Source: Microcoleus sp. bin48.metabat.b7b8b9.023
GTDB taxonomy: Bacteria > Cyanobacteriota > Cyanobacteriia > Cyanobacteriales > Microcoleaceae
DNA length: 64,000 bases
Reading direction: 5' to 3'
Assembly (NCBI RefSeq): GCF_013299185.1
Contig: NZ_JAAFKG010000026.1
Location: 29,784-93,783 of the forward strand
Below are positions 1-10,300 of this stretch, piece by piece; the stretch's first letter is position 1, and each line of letters starts with the position of its first letter. The translations under genes and the position numbers were made by a program. The notes below the pieces were generated by a model. The model had not been told where the DNA came from. It searched no databases and saw only the letters and a list, made by a program, of their open reading frames with translations.

Positions 1-1
1 C

Positions 2-1168
2 GCGCGCACGGTTTCGTCTACGATCTCAATTGCTGGTGGCATTCACGTTCGGATTTCGCCCGATCGCTCCGACCACATTTTAATTGAATTCTTCGATATC
101 AAAGGCATCAATATCACTAAAGCTGCGGAGAAAAAAATCGAGGGCGCTTATTTTAAGGAAGATTTGCGTAGGGCTCTGATTCCTGAAATTGGAGATATGT
201 CGTACTTTAACCAAGCACTCGACGTTTACAACCGGATGTTTGAGCGGCAGATGAATGTTGAGGCAATTCGCTACAGCAATTCTAAGGTAGTGATCGATTA
301 CGTTTATGCGGTTTCCGGAGCAATTCTGCCGCAAATGCTCGCCAAATTCGGCTGTGATGCGGTGGTACTCAATGCCAGTCTCAAGCAGACTTCTCTGAGC
401 AACGGAGAACGGGAATATTTGCTCGACCAACTCGGCCGGGTGGTAAAAGCACTCAGCGCTAATTTTGGCGTGCAGGTGTCGGCGAACGGCGAACAGCTCA
501 TTTTGGTAGACGAGTCGGGAATAGCGATTCGTGGGGAAATGCTGACGGCGCTGATGGTAAATTTGATGCTGACTTCCCATCCCAGAGGTACAGTAGTAGT
601 ACCGGTGAATGCGTCTTCTGCGGTGGAGGCGATCGCCCGTCGCTATCAAAGCAAGGTAATCCGCACTAAGGCAAACCCAACTGCATTGATGGAAGCCTCT
701 AACAGGAACCCGAATGTGGTTTTGGGCGGTAGTGGCAATATGGGTTTTATTTTCCCGCAATTGCATCCGGGGTTTGACGGAATGTTCTGCATTGCTAAAG
801 TGATAGAAATGATGACGATTCAGGAGCGATCGCTCGGACAGATCAAAGCGGAACTTCCCCGCGTCACCCACCGCAGTTACAGCGTCCGCTGTCCTTGGAC
901 GGTAAAAGGTTCGCTCATGCGGCATTTGGTAGAAACTCATTCGCCCGATCGTTTAGAATTAATAGATGGAGTGAAGATTTTTAACTACAGCGACGACAAT
1001 TGGGTATTAGTTTTGCCCGATGCTAGCGAACCCACCGTTCATATCTTCGCCAACAGCGAGGACAGAGATTGGGTATCCGAAACTTTGAAAGAGTACCGCG
1101 CCCTCGTTCACGATTTTGTGACCCAAAGCGAGGCGGCGGTTCGACAAGATAAATTTGGGAATAGTTAA
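2..1168 (+). CDS. Mannose-1-phosphate guanylyltransferase / phosphomannomutase-like protein, C-terminal part
   Basis: The frame is open from the first bases of the window, so the N-terminus, including any nucleotidyltransferase domain, lies outside. The visible 388 residues look like the phosphohexomutase half of the long ManC-like sugar-nucleotide proteins of cyanobacteria (usually about 840 residues). Seen in order: SIAGGIHVRIS, which aligns with the phosphoserine loop region; a domain II segment (HPRGTVVVPVNAS); a domain III segment (GGSGNMGFIFPQ with FDGMF); and a C-terminal phosphate-binding loop (PDASEPTVHIFANS). The canonical TASHNP phosphoserine motif is not visible, so the mutase half may not be catalytic (inference). 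The product should be cytoplasmic and feed GDP-mannose-type precursors to polysaccharide synthesis. An ATG at 164 lies inside the conserved domain and is not the real start. Confidence 0.8.
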   Translation, partial: ARTVSSTISIAGGIHVRISPDRSDHILIEFFDIKGINITKAAEKKIEGAYFKEDLRRALIPEIGDMSYFNQALDVYNRMFERQMNVEAIRYSNSKVVIDYVYAVSGAILPQMLAKFGCDAVVLNASLKQTSLSNGEREYLLDQLGRVVKALSANFGVQVSANGEQLILVDESGIAIRGEMLTALMVNLMLTSHPRGTVVVPVNASSAVEAIARRYQSKVIRTKANPTALMEASNRNPNVVLGGSGNMGFIFPQLHPGFDGMFCIAKVIEMMTIQERSLGQIKAELPRVTHRSYSVRCPWTVKGSLMRHLVETHSPDRLELIDGVKIFNYSDDNWVLVLPDASEPTVHIFANSEDRDWVSETLKEYRALVHDFVTQSEAAVRQDKFGNS

Positions 1169-1395
1169 TTGGTTATTTGTTGGTTGTTATTGGTTACTGG
1201 TTATTGGTTATTGGTTATGGAATTGGTTATTACTAATCGGTGATTGATTATTATAATCAATAACCAAAAACTAACAACTAACAACTAATAACTAACAACT
1301 AACAACTAACAACTAATAACCAATGCCCGATGCCCGATGCCCGATGCCCTGTTTGGCCAATGCCCAATTCCAAATGCCCAATTCCCATTTAAGTT
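1169..1395. repeat. Intergenic heptamer-type repeats
   Basis: This stretch holds no gene. It starts with repeats of TTGGTTA type, turns into the complementary type (ACTAACA and AATAACC units), and so forms a large imperfect inverted repeat. ATGCCCG units follow from about 1322 to 1350. Such 7-bp tandem repeats are common between cyanobacterial genes. Confidence 0.8.
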
Positions 1396-1947
1396 ATGAA
1401 TAGCTGCATTTTAATGGCGGAAATAATTCAACCACCGCAACTCCGTTATACTCCAGACAATCAAGTTCCAATTGCTGAGATGCTGGTGCAGTTTCCAGGG
1501 TCGAGACCTGAAGATCCGCCAGAACATTTGAAAGTGATAGGATGGGGCAATTTAGCTCAAGAAATTCACGAAAAATATCGCGAGGGCGATCGCGTGATTA
1601 TTGAAGGGCGGCTGGGTATGAATACGATCGACAGAGATGGTATGAAAGAAAAGCGCGCTGAACTGACAGCCCAAAGAATTTACACTCTCGGCGCCGATGC
1701 GATGAGCGCTGCACCCGCAGCTAGAACCGCCCCCGAACCCGCTCAAATTCGCGATACCGCCCCGGCTAATGTGCCGAGCAATGTGGTTCCCATGAGTTCC
1801 CGAGGTCGCAGTTCTAACAACGCTCCAGCCCCTGCTAACCGCCCGTCTAGTTCTGATTGGAACTCGCATCAGTCTTCTGAGTCCGATCGCAAGCCTGGTT
1901 CCTCAAACGAAGCTGACAATCCAGATTACGATCCGATTCCGTTTTAA
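1396..1947 (+). CDS. ssb: Single-stranded DNA-binding protein
   Basis: The 183-residue protein has an N-terminal OB-fold of about 100 residues. Visible SSB signatures are VIGWGNLAQEI, YREGDRVIIEGRL and RAELTAQRIYTL. A Pro/Ser/Asn-rich linker follows, and the C-terminus is acidic (NPDYDPIPF), the tip by which bacterial SSBs recruit repair and replication proteins. It binds single-stranded DNA as a tetramer during replication, recombination and repair (family knowledge). The ATG at 1396 is used; a second in-frame ATG seven codons in (MAEIIQ) is an alternative. The last codons and stop are duplicated just downstream. It stands alone between repeat-rich spacers. Confidence 0.93.
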   Translation: MNSCILMAEIIQPPQLRYTPDNQVPIAEMLVQFPGSRPEDPPEHLKVIGWGNLAQEIHEKYREGDRVIIEGRLGMNTIDRDGMKEKRAELTAQRIYTLGADAMSAAPAARTAPEPAQIRDTAPANVPSNVVPMSSRGRSSNNAPAPANRPSSSDWNSHQSSESDRKPGSSNEADNPDYDPIPF

Positions 1948-2016
1948 GAGCCGACGGCGAATAGAGCCGATTCCGTTTTAAGAGCCGACGGCGAATAGAG
2001 CCGACGGCGAATAGAG
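1933..2016. repeat. 34-bp tandem duplication over the ssb stop codon, plus 16-bp units
   Basis: A 34-bp unit starting CCGATTCCGTTTTAAGAGCC occurs at 1933-1966 and again at 1967-2000. Its last 16 bp (CCGACGGCGAATAGAG) repeats once more at 2001-2016. The first copy encodes the final residues and stop of ssb, so the second is a silent copy of the gene's 3' end. Confidence 0.9.
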
Positions 2017-2021
2017 CCGAC

Positions 2022-2184
2022 GGCGGTTGAAACCGCGTCTACACAGGCAAAACCCGCCTCCGCGGGTTGAAAAACGGGTGGTTAAATTTACGTTCTTTTC
2101 TTCAGTCTGCGGAGGCAGACTTCGTTTTTGTAGACGCGGTTTCAACCGCCGTCCTCGTTTTTGTAGACGCGGTTTCAACCGCCG
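2022..2184. repeat. Interspersed palindromic element (GGCGGTTGAAACCGC family), copy 1
   Basis: The left arm starts GGCGGTTGAAACCGCGTCTA. The right arm ends with its complement (TAGACGCGGTTTCAACCGCC) at 2150, and the right end is duplicated to about 2184. Inner palindromes around CCGCCTCCGCGG and CTGCGGAGGCAG are visible. Related copies lie at 15180, 47320 and, diverged, 59944. The right half is translated as the C-terminus of lipB. Confidence 0.88.
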
Positions 2185-2896
2185 TTTGATCCGATCGCAC
2201 AATTTCCCGATCCGATCGCACAATTTCCACCCCAAAAACGCGAGCAAACTCAGCAACAACGATCGCCCTAACTCGATCGAGTTCAATTCCCGGTATAAAT
2301 TGCTCTAAACTGCCAACCGGTCGATCGGGAATCCCGCAAGGTACAATTTGCCCAAAACCTGACAGATCCGGGCAAACATTCAAAGCAAAACCGTGCATAG
2401 TAATCCAGCGACTGACTTTAATCCCGATCGCACCCACCTTGCACCCATCCACCCAAACCCCAGTCATTCCCGGAACCCGCGAACCCTTCAGCCCGAAAAC
2501 TTCCAGCACACTCAACAGCACTTCCTCCAACTGTCGCAAATACCAGTGCAAATCCTGCTGGTGGCGGCGCAAATTTAAAATCGGATAGCCCACCAACTGG
2601 CCCGGACAATGGTAAGTCACCTCGCCGCCCCGCTCAACTCGGTGCAACTCCGCATGAGTTTGGCTTGGATCGAACTTCAGAAATTCCAACTTCGATCCCA
2701 GCCCCAAAGTGTAAACAGGCGGATGTTCCAGCAAAATCAGCACATCAGGCAAATCAGGATTGTCCCGGCGTTCTTGCACCAGTTTTTGCTGGACTTCCCA
2801 AGCTTGGGAGTAGGGTACTTGTCCCCAATCGAAGAGCAAGCACGGTTCAGGGATCAGAGGTTTATGGCTGAGAGGGGAAAGCATGAAAAAAATCAA
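2102..2896 (-). CDS. lipB: Octanoyltransferase (lipoate biosynthesis)
   Basis: LipB moves octanoyl groups from acyl carrier protein to lipoyl domains of 2-oxoacid dehydrogenases and related proteins, the first step of lipoate synthesis in the cytoplasm. Family motifs are clear in the 264-residue product: [12 protein letters not shown] (about 89-100), the catalytic lysine region [10 protein letters not shown] (K160) and the catalytic cysteine in [11 protein letters not shown] (C175). The expected end is near residue 225-235. The last ~27 residues contain AVETASTKT twice and come from the palindromic repeat at 2022-2184, so the normal C-terminus was replaced or extended by repeat DNA. An inner ATG (MLSPLS) four codons downstream is an alternative start. 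Confidence 0.92.
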   Translation of the reverse strand: MIFFMLSPLSHKPLIPEPCLLFDWGQVPYSQAWEVQQKLVQERRDNPDLPDVLILLEHPPVYTLGLGSKLEFLKFDPSQTHAELHRVERGGEVTYHCPGQLVGYPILNLRRHQQDLHWYLRQLEEVLLSVLEVFGLKGSRVPGMTGVWVDGCKVGAIGIKVSRWITMHGFALNVCPDLSGFGQIVPCGIPDRPVGSLEQFIPGIELDRVRAIVVAEFARVFGVEIVRSDREIVRSDQTAVETASTKTRTAVETASTKTKSASAD

Positions 2897-3035
2897 GAGT
2901 GTTTTTACGGAATATTTACGCAGTTAAAATCAAGAATTGTCAACAGATAAAAAAAGATTTGTAAGATGAGTGTTTTCTAGAATACATAGTGCTATTGTAT
3001 AAACTATACCCACGTTAGAGAAGGGAGGGAGCTCT

Positions 3036-3689
3036 ATGAAGCTTGTTATCCAGGGTAAAAATATAGAAATCACCGATGCGATTCGCGAGTACGTAAATCA
3101 AAAGGTTGAAAAGGCAGTCAGCCATTTTCAAACTTTGACGACGGAAGTGGATATCCATCTATCGGTGGCTCGTAACCCCAGGATCAATCCTAAGCAGACT
3201 GCTGAGGTGACTATTTATGCTAACGGCAGCGTGATTCGGGCTGAGGAAAGCACGGAAAGCCTGTATGCTAGCATCGATTTGGTAGCAGACAAGATAGCTC
3301 GTCAACTGCGGAAATTTAAGGAAAAACGCCACGACAACAAGACCCAGAGTAGTGTCAAAACAGTTACGGCAGTTGAAGAACATCCTGTAGTAGCAGATTT
3401 GATTGGCGATCGAACTCCCGAACTTCCAGCCGAGGTAGTCAGGACAAAGTATTTTGCCATGCCTCCGATGACTGTGCAAGAAGCCTTGGAACAATTAGAG
3501 ATTATCGATCACGATTTCTATATGTTCCGTAATGCGGAAACAGGCGAAATTAACGTACTCTACCAACGCAAGACTCACGGCGGCTATGGAGTTATCCAAC
3601 CACGAAATGCCAACGGTAACGGGCATAGCAAAAATGGCAAAACTGCCGAAAGCGCAGCACCTGAAAAATCAGTTGCTGCAAAAGGTTAG
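3036..3689 (+). CDS. hpf: Long-form ribosome hibernation promoting factor (LrtA type)
   Basis: The 217-residue protein has the N-terminal RaiA/HPF domain ([20 protein letters not shown], residues 1 to about 105), a charged linker, and the C-terminal dimerisation domain (about 135-195; [20 protein letters not shown], then [12 protein letters not shown]). The long form dimerises 70S ribosomes into inactive 100S particles in stationary phase or darkness. The cyanobacterial orthologue is known as lrtA, a light-repressed transcript. A strong purine-rich ribosome site (GAAGGGAGGGAG) precedes the ATG. An AT-rich leader of about 85 bp separates it from lipB, which is divergent. A low-complexity tail ([18 protein letters not shown]) closes the protein. 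Confidence 0.93.
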   Translation: MKLVIQGKNIEITDAIREYVNQKVEKAVSHFQTLTTEVDIHLSVARNPRINPKQTAEVTIYANGSVIRAEESTESLYASIDLVADKIARQLRKFKEKRHDNKTQSSVKTVTAVEEHPVVADLIGDRTPELPAEVVRTKYFAMPPMTVQEALEQLEIIDHDFYMFRNAETGEINVLYQRKTHGGYGVIQPRNANGNGHSKNGKTAESAAPEKSVAAKG

Positions 3690-3838
3690 ATAATTGCTAT
3701 CAGCAAAGCAAGGACTAAAGTCCTTACTACAAACCAAAGGTTCGTAGTGAGGACTTCAGTTTTTGTTTTGTCTCTGTCTCACTCTTCCTCTGTGTTCTCT
3801 GCGCTCTCTGTGGTTAAATCATTCCGATCCAATCATAT
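3690..3838. repeat. Convergent intergenic region with two short repeat types
   Basis: An imperfect hairpin of the 'AGGACTNNAGTCCT...CTACNAAC' type lies at about 3710-3760 and could end transcription of hpf. The CAGAG-type repeat (CTCTGTGTTCTCTGCGCTCT and flanks) follows at about 3775-3820. The latter also occurs at about 14490, 34385, 52030 and 52115. Confidence 0.7.
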
Positions 3839-4297
3839 CTAACTTTTAATACTTTCCAAAGTTTTGAGAGATTCCGAAACGTGCGCCTTAAAATCCAACA
3901 TCGAGTCAAAAATATGCTTGACAATGCCTTGTTTGTCAATCACATAAGTGACTCTACCGGGCATAATCCACATAGTAGCTGGAACGCCGTATAATTGCCG
4001 AACTTTATTGCCTGTATCGCTCAACAATGTGAAAGGTAATTGATATTTGGTGGCGAATTTCTCATGAGACTGCTGAGAATCATCGCTAATCCCAATTACT
4101 TCTGCACCTGCATCTTTGAAAACTTCATAACTATCACGAAAAGCGCAAGCTTCCGCAGTACATCCGGGCGTGTCATCTTTGGGGTAAAAGTAGACGATGA
4201 CATTTTTTTTGCCTTTAAAATCCTTGAGACTGACTGATGAGCCAGTTTGAGATGATAAGCTAAAATCCGGTGCGATGTCTCCTACTTTGACAGTCAT
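3839..4297 (-). CDS. bcp: Peroxiredoxin Q / Bcp-type thiol peroxidase
   Basis: The 152-residue AhpC/TSA-fold protein reduces hydrogen peroxide and alkyl hydroperoxides with electrons from thioredoxin. The signature YFYPKDDTPGCTAEACAFRD carries the peroxidatic cysteine C46 and, five residues later, C51, the spacing of PrxQ-type enzymes with an intramolecular disulfide. The N-terminus (MTVKVGDIAPDFSL) is typical, there is no targeting peptide, and the length matches the family. It converges on hpf, and the three-gene module ends 33 bp downstream on the same strand. There is only a short gap to 4331, but the module is upstream in transcription, so readthrough from the module into bcp is possible. 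Confidence 0.93.
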   Translation of the reverse strand: MTVKVGDIAPDFSLSSQTGSSVSLKDFKGKKNVIVYFYPKDDTPGCTAEACAFRDSYEVFKDAGAEVIGISDDSQQSHEKFATKYQLPFTLLSDTGNKVRQLYGVPATMWIMPGRVTYVIDKQGIVKHIFDSMLDFKAHVSESLKTLESIKS

Positions 4298-4330
4298 ATT
4301 TATTTAACTGAGTGTTTTGTTTATTGATTA

Positions 4331-7300
4331 TTATACAGTCTCAGTTACGCTTAATACTTCTCTTACCTTATTCAAAAAAGCCAGCGAATTAAAAGTAGCA
4401 CTACCACCAGCGTGAGTGAATTCAGATAAAGCACCAACTGAATTATCGCCAATAATGCGATCGAACGGATCTAACTTGAGACTGATTTTTTGACGAGCTT
4501 CGTACCTAGAAAAGTGAAATATCGTCAAATAGTGTAGCAAAGTATCTTTAATTATACCATCATAAATCAAACCTTGACGAATATCTTCATCGTCTAGGAT
4601 ACCTTCATAAATATTCAATAGCGTCGAATAGGAAATCACTCCATTATAAAAGTTCTTATCCCCTTGTTCAACTTTAATCCCATTAAATAAATTAAAAAAC
4701 ACAGCAGCTTGTTTCCTCCTATCCACAAACAACTCGGAAAGCTCCGCTGTATCTTGAATATAAAAAGATTCTCCTCGATGCTGTTTCGGACTATGTACAT
4801 AATATTTATCAAAAAATACTGGATAAATCCTAACATCTTCCCGCTCTCCTTTCAAAACTCGGATGATATCTTTCGACATAAAAAATAACTTATCATCTCC
4901 ATCATTTTGAGTAATATGCAGCGTATTCGTATAAGGTGCTTGAGACATATATAGAAAATTTCGATAGCCTCGATTATATAACTGACTGACAATATCTGCC
5001 AGAATTAACGGCTGAGTATAAAGACGCTGAAGGCTATAGTTTTCCGAGAAAGTTTTCAGCATTCCCACCTGAATAGTCTCATCTTCATAGCATCTAATTC
5101 CGGTGACTTCGCCAAATAAACAGGCTTTTCTGCGATCGCGCCTACCGCCATTTTTCCCATCGCAATCCCTAGTGGATACTGTAATAATCGCTAAATTATC
5201 CAATTCTGGAGATAACTGTACATTGTTAAATCGAAACTTTTTAGGTAGGATTGAATACAGGGAGCTTAAGCCATTTTTAGCTGTCAAATGATACTTATCA
5301 CCCAGAATGCGAAATCCTTGGGAATTGGCTCGATGTTTTTCGCTCAAAATGTGACATAATACTTTAGAAAAATGTCCGATAAACTTTTCCGAAGGGGAAG
5401 GATTTTCGTGGTAGCCTTCGTGAAGTCTTACCATCGGCACAAATAAATTATTGGGTAATTTTTGTAACAAGATTTTGAGAGCAATATATGACAGCAGTGA
5501 AATAGCAAATTTGTAAACAAACGTTGCTTGTCTTTGCAAGCCTCCATTGCTGTCTAAACGTCGGTTATTGTAGGGAAAAACGACGGATTTATGCGGAAAG
5601 CTTTTATAAAAAACATCTCTAGAGCGATCGGCTTTAGGAACCCAAAACACTGGTAAAGCCTGGATACCTTTGATATTGTATTCCATGCTGAAACTTTGGG
5701 ATTCATCATTTGGAAAATAGCGAACATCTTCAATCTGAATATTGACTGGTAATTGACAAATTGCTCTCCGATCAATATTCGGTTTTTCCACAGAAATATA
5801 CTGAAGTGTTTCCTTGGGATTGCGCCCCACAACCTCCTTGAAAAATTTTCCGGTTGTCAAGGTACGATCTATATTTTCAACTAGACCTTTTTTAATCAGA
5901 ATCTGCCGCGATTCTGTGCGAGGTGATACAACAGTTTTATCTAAGATTGATTTTTGCAGCAATTGCTTGAGACAGTTGATTTTATAAGCGATGTTAAACT
6001 TCTCAAATCCTTGGATAAAATTCCGAAAAAGCTCTTTTTTGGCATCCTCATCAGAACCTTGCAATATGGAAACTACATTTTGCTCAAAGCCAGCGATCGG
6101 GTTATAATTAAGTTCAGAGTCAGTGTCGTAATTTGGCGCTAGTGGATTGCTGCGAGAGGCAAACACAAAATAGTACAAAAATGCTATTTTTAGTACCTTG
6201 CGGAAGAAGGTTTCATGATTGGCTGGTTCCTCCAAGGCGGCGAGATGTTCCTGGCTGTTGGGATTTAACAAATTAAGATAGTAGTCGAATACGCGATCGC
6301 CTCCCCGCGATTGCACAGGATTCCCAAACTTGAGTTTAAGGCCAAAAATAAATTGCCGATCGCCCCCAGCATCATCCGTAGTTTCTCCCAGACTACCTGC
6401 TATAATCGGAACGATTGGTAAATAATCGAAAGCTTCCGATCGCGAAAACATATCTTTGTAATTAACCGGAGTTTTCTGATAGCTAACCAAGTAATCGCCA
6501 TCAGCTTTATTGGTATCACTGATATATCCTTCTATTAACCTCAAACGCCGAATTAAATCTTGGAGATAAATCAAACCGCGCCTATTTTCTGTAGTTGAAT
6601 CAATATTTTCTAAAAGATACTCCAAGTAAGTAATTTTCGCTTCTTTTTTCAGTTGTCCCAGAGTTTCCCGATCCACAACTCGCACCAGTCGGTGAAAATC
6701 AGAAGTTTCATTTTGCACCATTTCATCAAGCAATAAATTAAGTTCTTCATTCTTATCTTTATTCTGAGTGTTTTCAGCAATATAACTCTTTAAACCTGCT
6801 TTCAACTCTTCTTGAAAAATATCTACATTTCGGATAGAAATAGTTACTTTATGAAACTTCAGCAGCGAATCAGAAGTAGAATCTAAGCATTCCAAACTCA
6901 ATTTCTGTTTCTGCAAATCTTTATACAAATTATCAAAGTCATACCTTAAACCTAACTGAGTCCCTTTACCTTTAAAAGACTCTAGCGGACTAATTAAACT
7001 AACTACAAATTGGTCAATTGTAACACTATCTCCCAAAACAGATTGTAATTTTTGGCGCAAACAAGCCTCAATTTCCCTAACTTGACTCCGAAAGCGCACC
7101 TCAACTTCTGGTAAGAAATTCACCGTAGCAGAATCTGCTTGATGTTCGCAATTACCCAAAGGATTTTGTACTTCTTTGCAAGTAGCGACTTGATTAGCAA
7201 CTGTGTCAATATCTATTAGCAAACGTTGGCGATCGCCCGAAATGCTAAACGGGTTATTTCCCTGCAAAACTTCTAAAATTTTGTCCAGCAAATCGCCATA

Positions 7301-7345
7301 ATCTACCGTGACTAAATCGCTATCATCTAATCTTAAAACGTTCAC
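4331..7345 (-). CDS. Unrecognised 1004-residue protein, paralogue B of the three-gene module
   Basis: I do not recognise this family. It is the third gene of a minus-strand operon and a full-length paralogue of the first gene (10983-14003). Shared blocks run end to end: DLLDKILEVL, LLIDID, GLIYL.DLIRRL, FGLKLKF.NPVQ, DYYLNLL.P, FSMEY, SQGF or SQGI with SLYS.LPKKF, and a long C-terminal block (about 718-1000). That block reads as alternating strands and helices (LAIITVSTRD, FLYMSQAPY, IYPVFFDKYY, TIFHFSRYE, KLDPFDRIIGD). Its order and a DKYY strand loosely recall PIWI/RNase H-fold modules, which is inference only. The first 700 residues are mostly helical and show no known motif, membrane segment or signal peptide. 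The start is GTG at 7345, 17 bp after the helicase stop. Confidence 0.85.
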   Translation of the reverse strand: MNVLRLDDSDLVTVDYGDLLDKILEVLQGNNPFSISGDRQRLLIDIDTVANQVATCKEVQNPLGNCEHQADSATVNFLPEVEVRFRSQVREIEACLRQKLQSVLGDSVTIDQFVVSLISPLESFKGKGTQLGLRYDFDNLYKDLQKQKLSLECLDSTSDSLLKFHKVTISIRNVDIFQEELKAGLKSYIAENTQNKDKNEELNLLLDEMVQNETSDFHRLVRVVDRETLGQLKKEAKITYLEYLLENIDSTTENRRGLIYLQDLIRRLRLIEGYISDTNKADGDYLVSYQKTPVNYKDMFSRSEAFDYLPIVPIIAGSLGETTDDAGGDRQFIFGLKLKFGNPVQSRGGDRVFDYYLNLLNPNSQEHLAALEEPANHETFFRKVLKIAFLYYFVFASRSNPLAPNYDTDSELNYNPIAGFEQNVVSILQGSDEDAKKELFRNFIQGFEKFNIAYKINCLKQLLQKSILDKTVVSPRTESRQILIKKGLVENIDRTLTTGKFFKEVVGRNPKETLQYISVEKPNIDRRAICQLPVNIQIEDVRYFPNDESQSFSMEYNIKGIQALPVFWVPKADRSRDVFYKSFPHKSVVFPYNNRRLDSNGGLQRQATFVYKFAISLLSYIALKILLQKLPNNLFVPMVRLHEGYHENPSPSEKFIGHFSKVLCHILSEKHRANSQGFRILGDKYHLTAKNGLSSLYSILPKKFRFNNVQLSPELDNLAIITVSTRDCDGKNGGRRDRRKACLFGEVTGIRCYEDETIQVGMLKTFSENYSLQRLYTQPLILADIVSQLYNRGYRNFLYMSQAPYTNTLHITQNDGDDKLFFMSKDIIRVLKGEREDVRIYPVFFDKYYVHSPKQHRGESFYIQDTAELSELFVDRRKQAAVFFNLFNGIKVEQGDKNFYNGVISYSTLLNIYEGILDDEDIRQGLIYDGIIKDTLLHYLTIFHFSRYEARQKISLKLDPFDRIIGDNSVGALSEFTHAGGSATFNSLAFLNKVREVLSVTETV

Positions 7346-7362
7346 CCTGTCAACCCCCGATG

Positions 7363-10300
7363 TCAGATTTCCTTAGACAAAACCAAATTGAGTACATTCA
7401 ACTCATTGGAACTCAAAAGATACTTATCAGTAAATATCTTTTCCCTAATCTGTTCTAAACTGTAGCTTCTAAACACAACAAACGGGAAATCTTGATATTT
7501 ATCTCCGATCGGCAAAACATTACCAACAGGATACAGCGCCTTAATATATTGAGTCAAGATATTTCTAAAATCTTGATATTTCTGTTCTTGGGGGTTGCTA
7601 GCAAAGTATTCCCTGAATACTTCACCAGCAATAAATGCAAACAATGGCAACGCATAATACCGATCCTTGCGCTGGCTGCTTTGCTCAAATCGTTGTGTTT
7701 TCTCAACAGAGTTTGTCAATTCTTTTACTAACTCCATCGCATCTTTAATCGCAAATTGCAAACTCTCTGAATAAGCACTAGCATAACTAATTATCTGCAT
7801 ATTATGCCAAAGTTCACTATTAGCATTTTTGGCTATTGTTGCCAGAGGCATAATGTAGGTTTCTTCCAAAGTTTGCGATGCGATCGGTACAACCAACAAA
7901 CCGCCACTCATGTAGCCGAGTTCAAGGTTATCAAGGTTCAATAAATTCTCGAAACCTTCACTTACTAACTGGGAAAATCCATTGTTGAAAAAATCACGCT
8001 GCGAAAGGTATGAAGTATGGGATTTACCACTAGACTCAACATTCTCTCTCAATGCAAAATCAGCTTGACCGAGTAAATCTTCTAGACTATTATAGACCTG
8101 TGGTAAACGCCGATCGCTCCTATTTTTCCTATGTTCGCTCTTCAACTTATCGATTAAGCTTTTCATTTGGGATGAGAATGTTTCACCAGCAGCAAACACA
8201 GACTTACCGCCGATGGGTATGATGATAAACTTATCTGAACCAATTTGCCCACAACCATAAATTCGCGTCATTATAGATGCTTTCAAAACCAACAGGATAT
8301 TTAAAATACTCAGTTTACTTTCCTGTATCGATATCTCTTTATTATCTTCAAAATACACTACCCGATCGCCTAAATAGAAAATCAGTTCTTTATCTTGATT
8401 ATCAATCTCATCCTTTCCGCGCCCCCGATAAATTACCTGAATCAATTCCATCAGGTTTTTCTCTATTTCAAACCTCGGAATCTCAACCAAAATATGTTTA
8501 GCCTTGGGAAAAGATAGCCCCCGACTACCTGAAGCAGTCATAAATACTACTTTCGCATCTTCTTTGCATTTTTGAACTAACTCTTTTTCCTCCTCACCAA
8601 TATTAGCGTGTATTTCTATATAATCTGTCCCTTTTTCAAACTTACCCCGATGTTCTCTAATCTTGTCTATCAAATTACCCAGTTTTTGTTTATCTTGAAT
8701 ATAAACTATCACTTGTTCAACATCAGAGCGTTGTAACAGGGCTTCTATATCTTGTAAAATTTCGCTCTTGGTTAAATCAGTCTCTCGCCCTAGGAAATCA
8801 TTTTCATCGAATTTACAAGATTCAATGAAAACCTTATATGTTATGCTTAAGCTTTTAGCAGGATAGGAGTTAGTATTGATAACAGTCGCGTCAGTTTCCT
8901 TAAACTTAAAATCCTCGACTGACAGAGGTAAACCTGGATTTTTAGCTTTCCGAAAATAGATTTTATCCGGTTCAGCAGAGGTATCGCTTAAGTGTTGGCT
9001 AATTACAGCTTTATCAACGATAGAAGCATCTGCAACAATTACCTTTGTATTAAACCCGTAAGCATTATTTTTCAATCCATAGGTGTTTAGGATGTCATTG
9101 ATGCCGTTTAAGAATTCTACGCCTCCCTCGTCTCCCGTAATCTCATCGATCATGATAAATAAATGCTTGATGCGACTGGAGATGTCTTTCATGCGATCGG
9201 GAAAAACTTCACCATTCTTTGTGTTGTAAGCATTCCTGAAAATTTTCTCAAAATGTTTTAATGTATCGCCCGCATCAGTTTTCTTCAAAGATTGGATGGA
9301 AACAGTCGCAACAATGTTATTATAATCTTTAGTATCAATCAGGGTATAAATGGCTTCGCAAATGCTGTTTAGTACGCCCTTAGTATTCCGTCCACCATCT
9401 TGAATTACATTTTCTGTTTGCCTCTTGAGTCGGTCCGATCGCCTATTTTGACCCTTAGTTTCTCTGCTATCTTGAAAGTTAACAGTCTTTAATGAAAACT
9501 TTCCCTGCTTCTGATTCGAGAGATACTGGACAGTACATTTATGGCCGCTATCTTTAATTAAGTCACTATAGGTATTAATTGCGAATATTTTATTCTTGCA
9601 TAAATTGTCAGTACCAGGTTTTTTGAACTTGTCGATAATATCTAGATTTACCTGTTTTCTGGGACTGACATAAAAGAATAGAAATCCATCGTTTACATGA
9701 TCTGTCAGAAATTTGGCGATCGCAGTCGTTTTCCCAATACCAGGATTTCCCGTCAAAAAGATATAATTAGCAGCAGATTCTAGAGCTTTTTCAATCAGTT
9801 GAGCATGAGCATCCCGCAAACTAAAACTTCCGCTCAATCCCAACTGCTGCATCAATTCATCCGGCACAATTCCCACCGAGTTGACAAACCCCTCAAGTCG
9901 CTCTTTGTGAGGTACAACATTGATTTTATCTGGCGACATTGCTAATATATCGTCAACAAATTTTTTGCCACGATCAAAGCTGTGGTAAGCACTCCGCTTG
10001 ATTTTATTTAAAACTAACTTGCGAGCATCCGCGATTTCTTTAGGACTCGAATCATACTTATAAATCGAGTAGCAAGTTTTCAAAACATCTAAATTTTCGG
10101 GACGGATAGACATAGTGCTAATTCCGCGATCGCTATATCCCACCGCATTAAATATTAATCGCGAATCCTCAGCAAGTATCTCCGTTTCTCGGAGAAATTC
10201 ATAAAAACTATAAGCATAACCGCCAGCTTGAATTAATTTAGCACTCTCCTTATCATCATACTTAAAAGCAGTAAAATAGCTCTTCAAACCTTCCGAAAAT

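Noticed and set aside
80..940. 286-residue minus-strand frame
   Set aside because: It is a shadow of the ManC-like gene, which shows clear family motifs on the plus strand.
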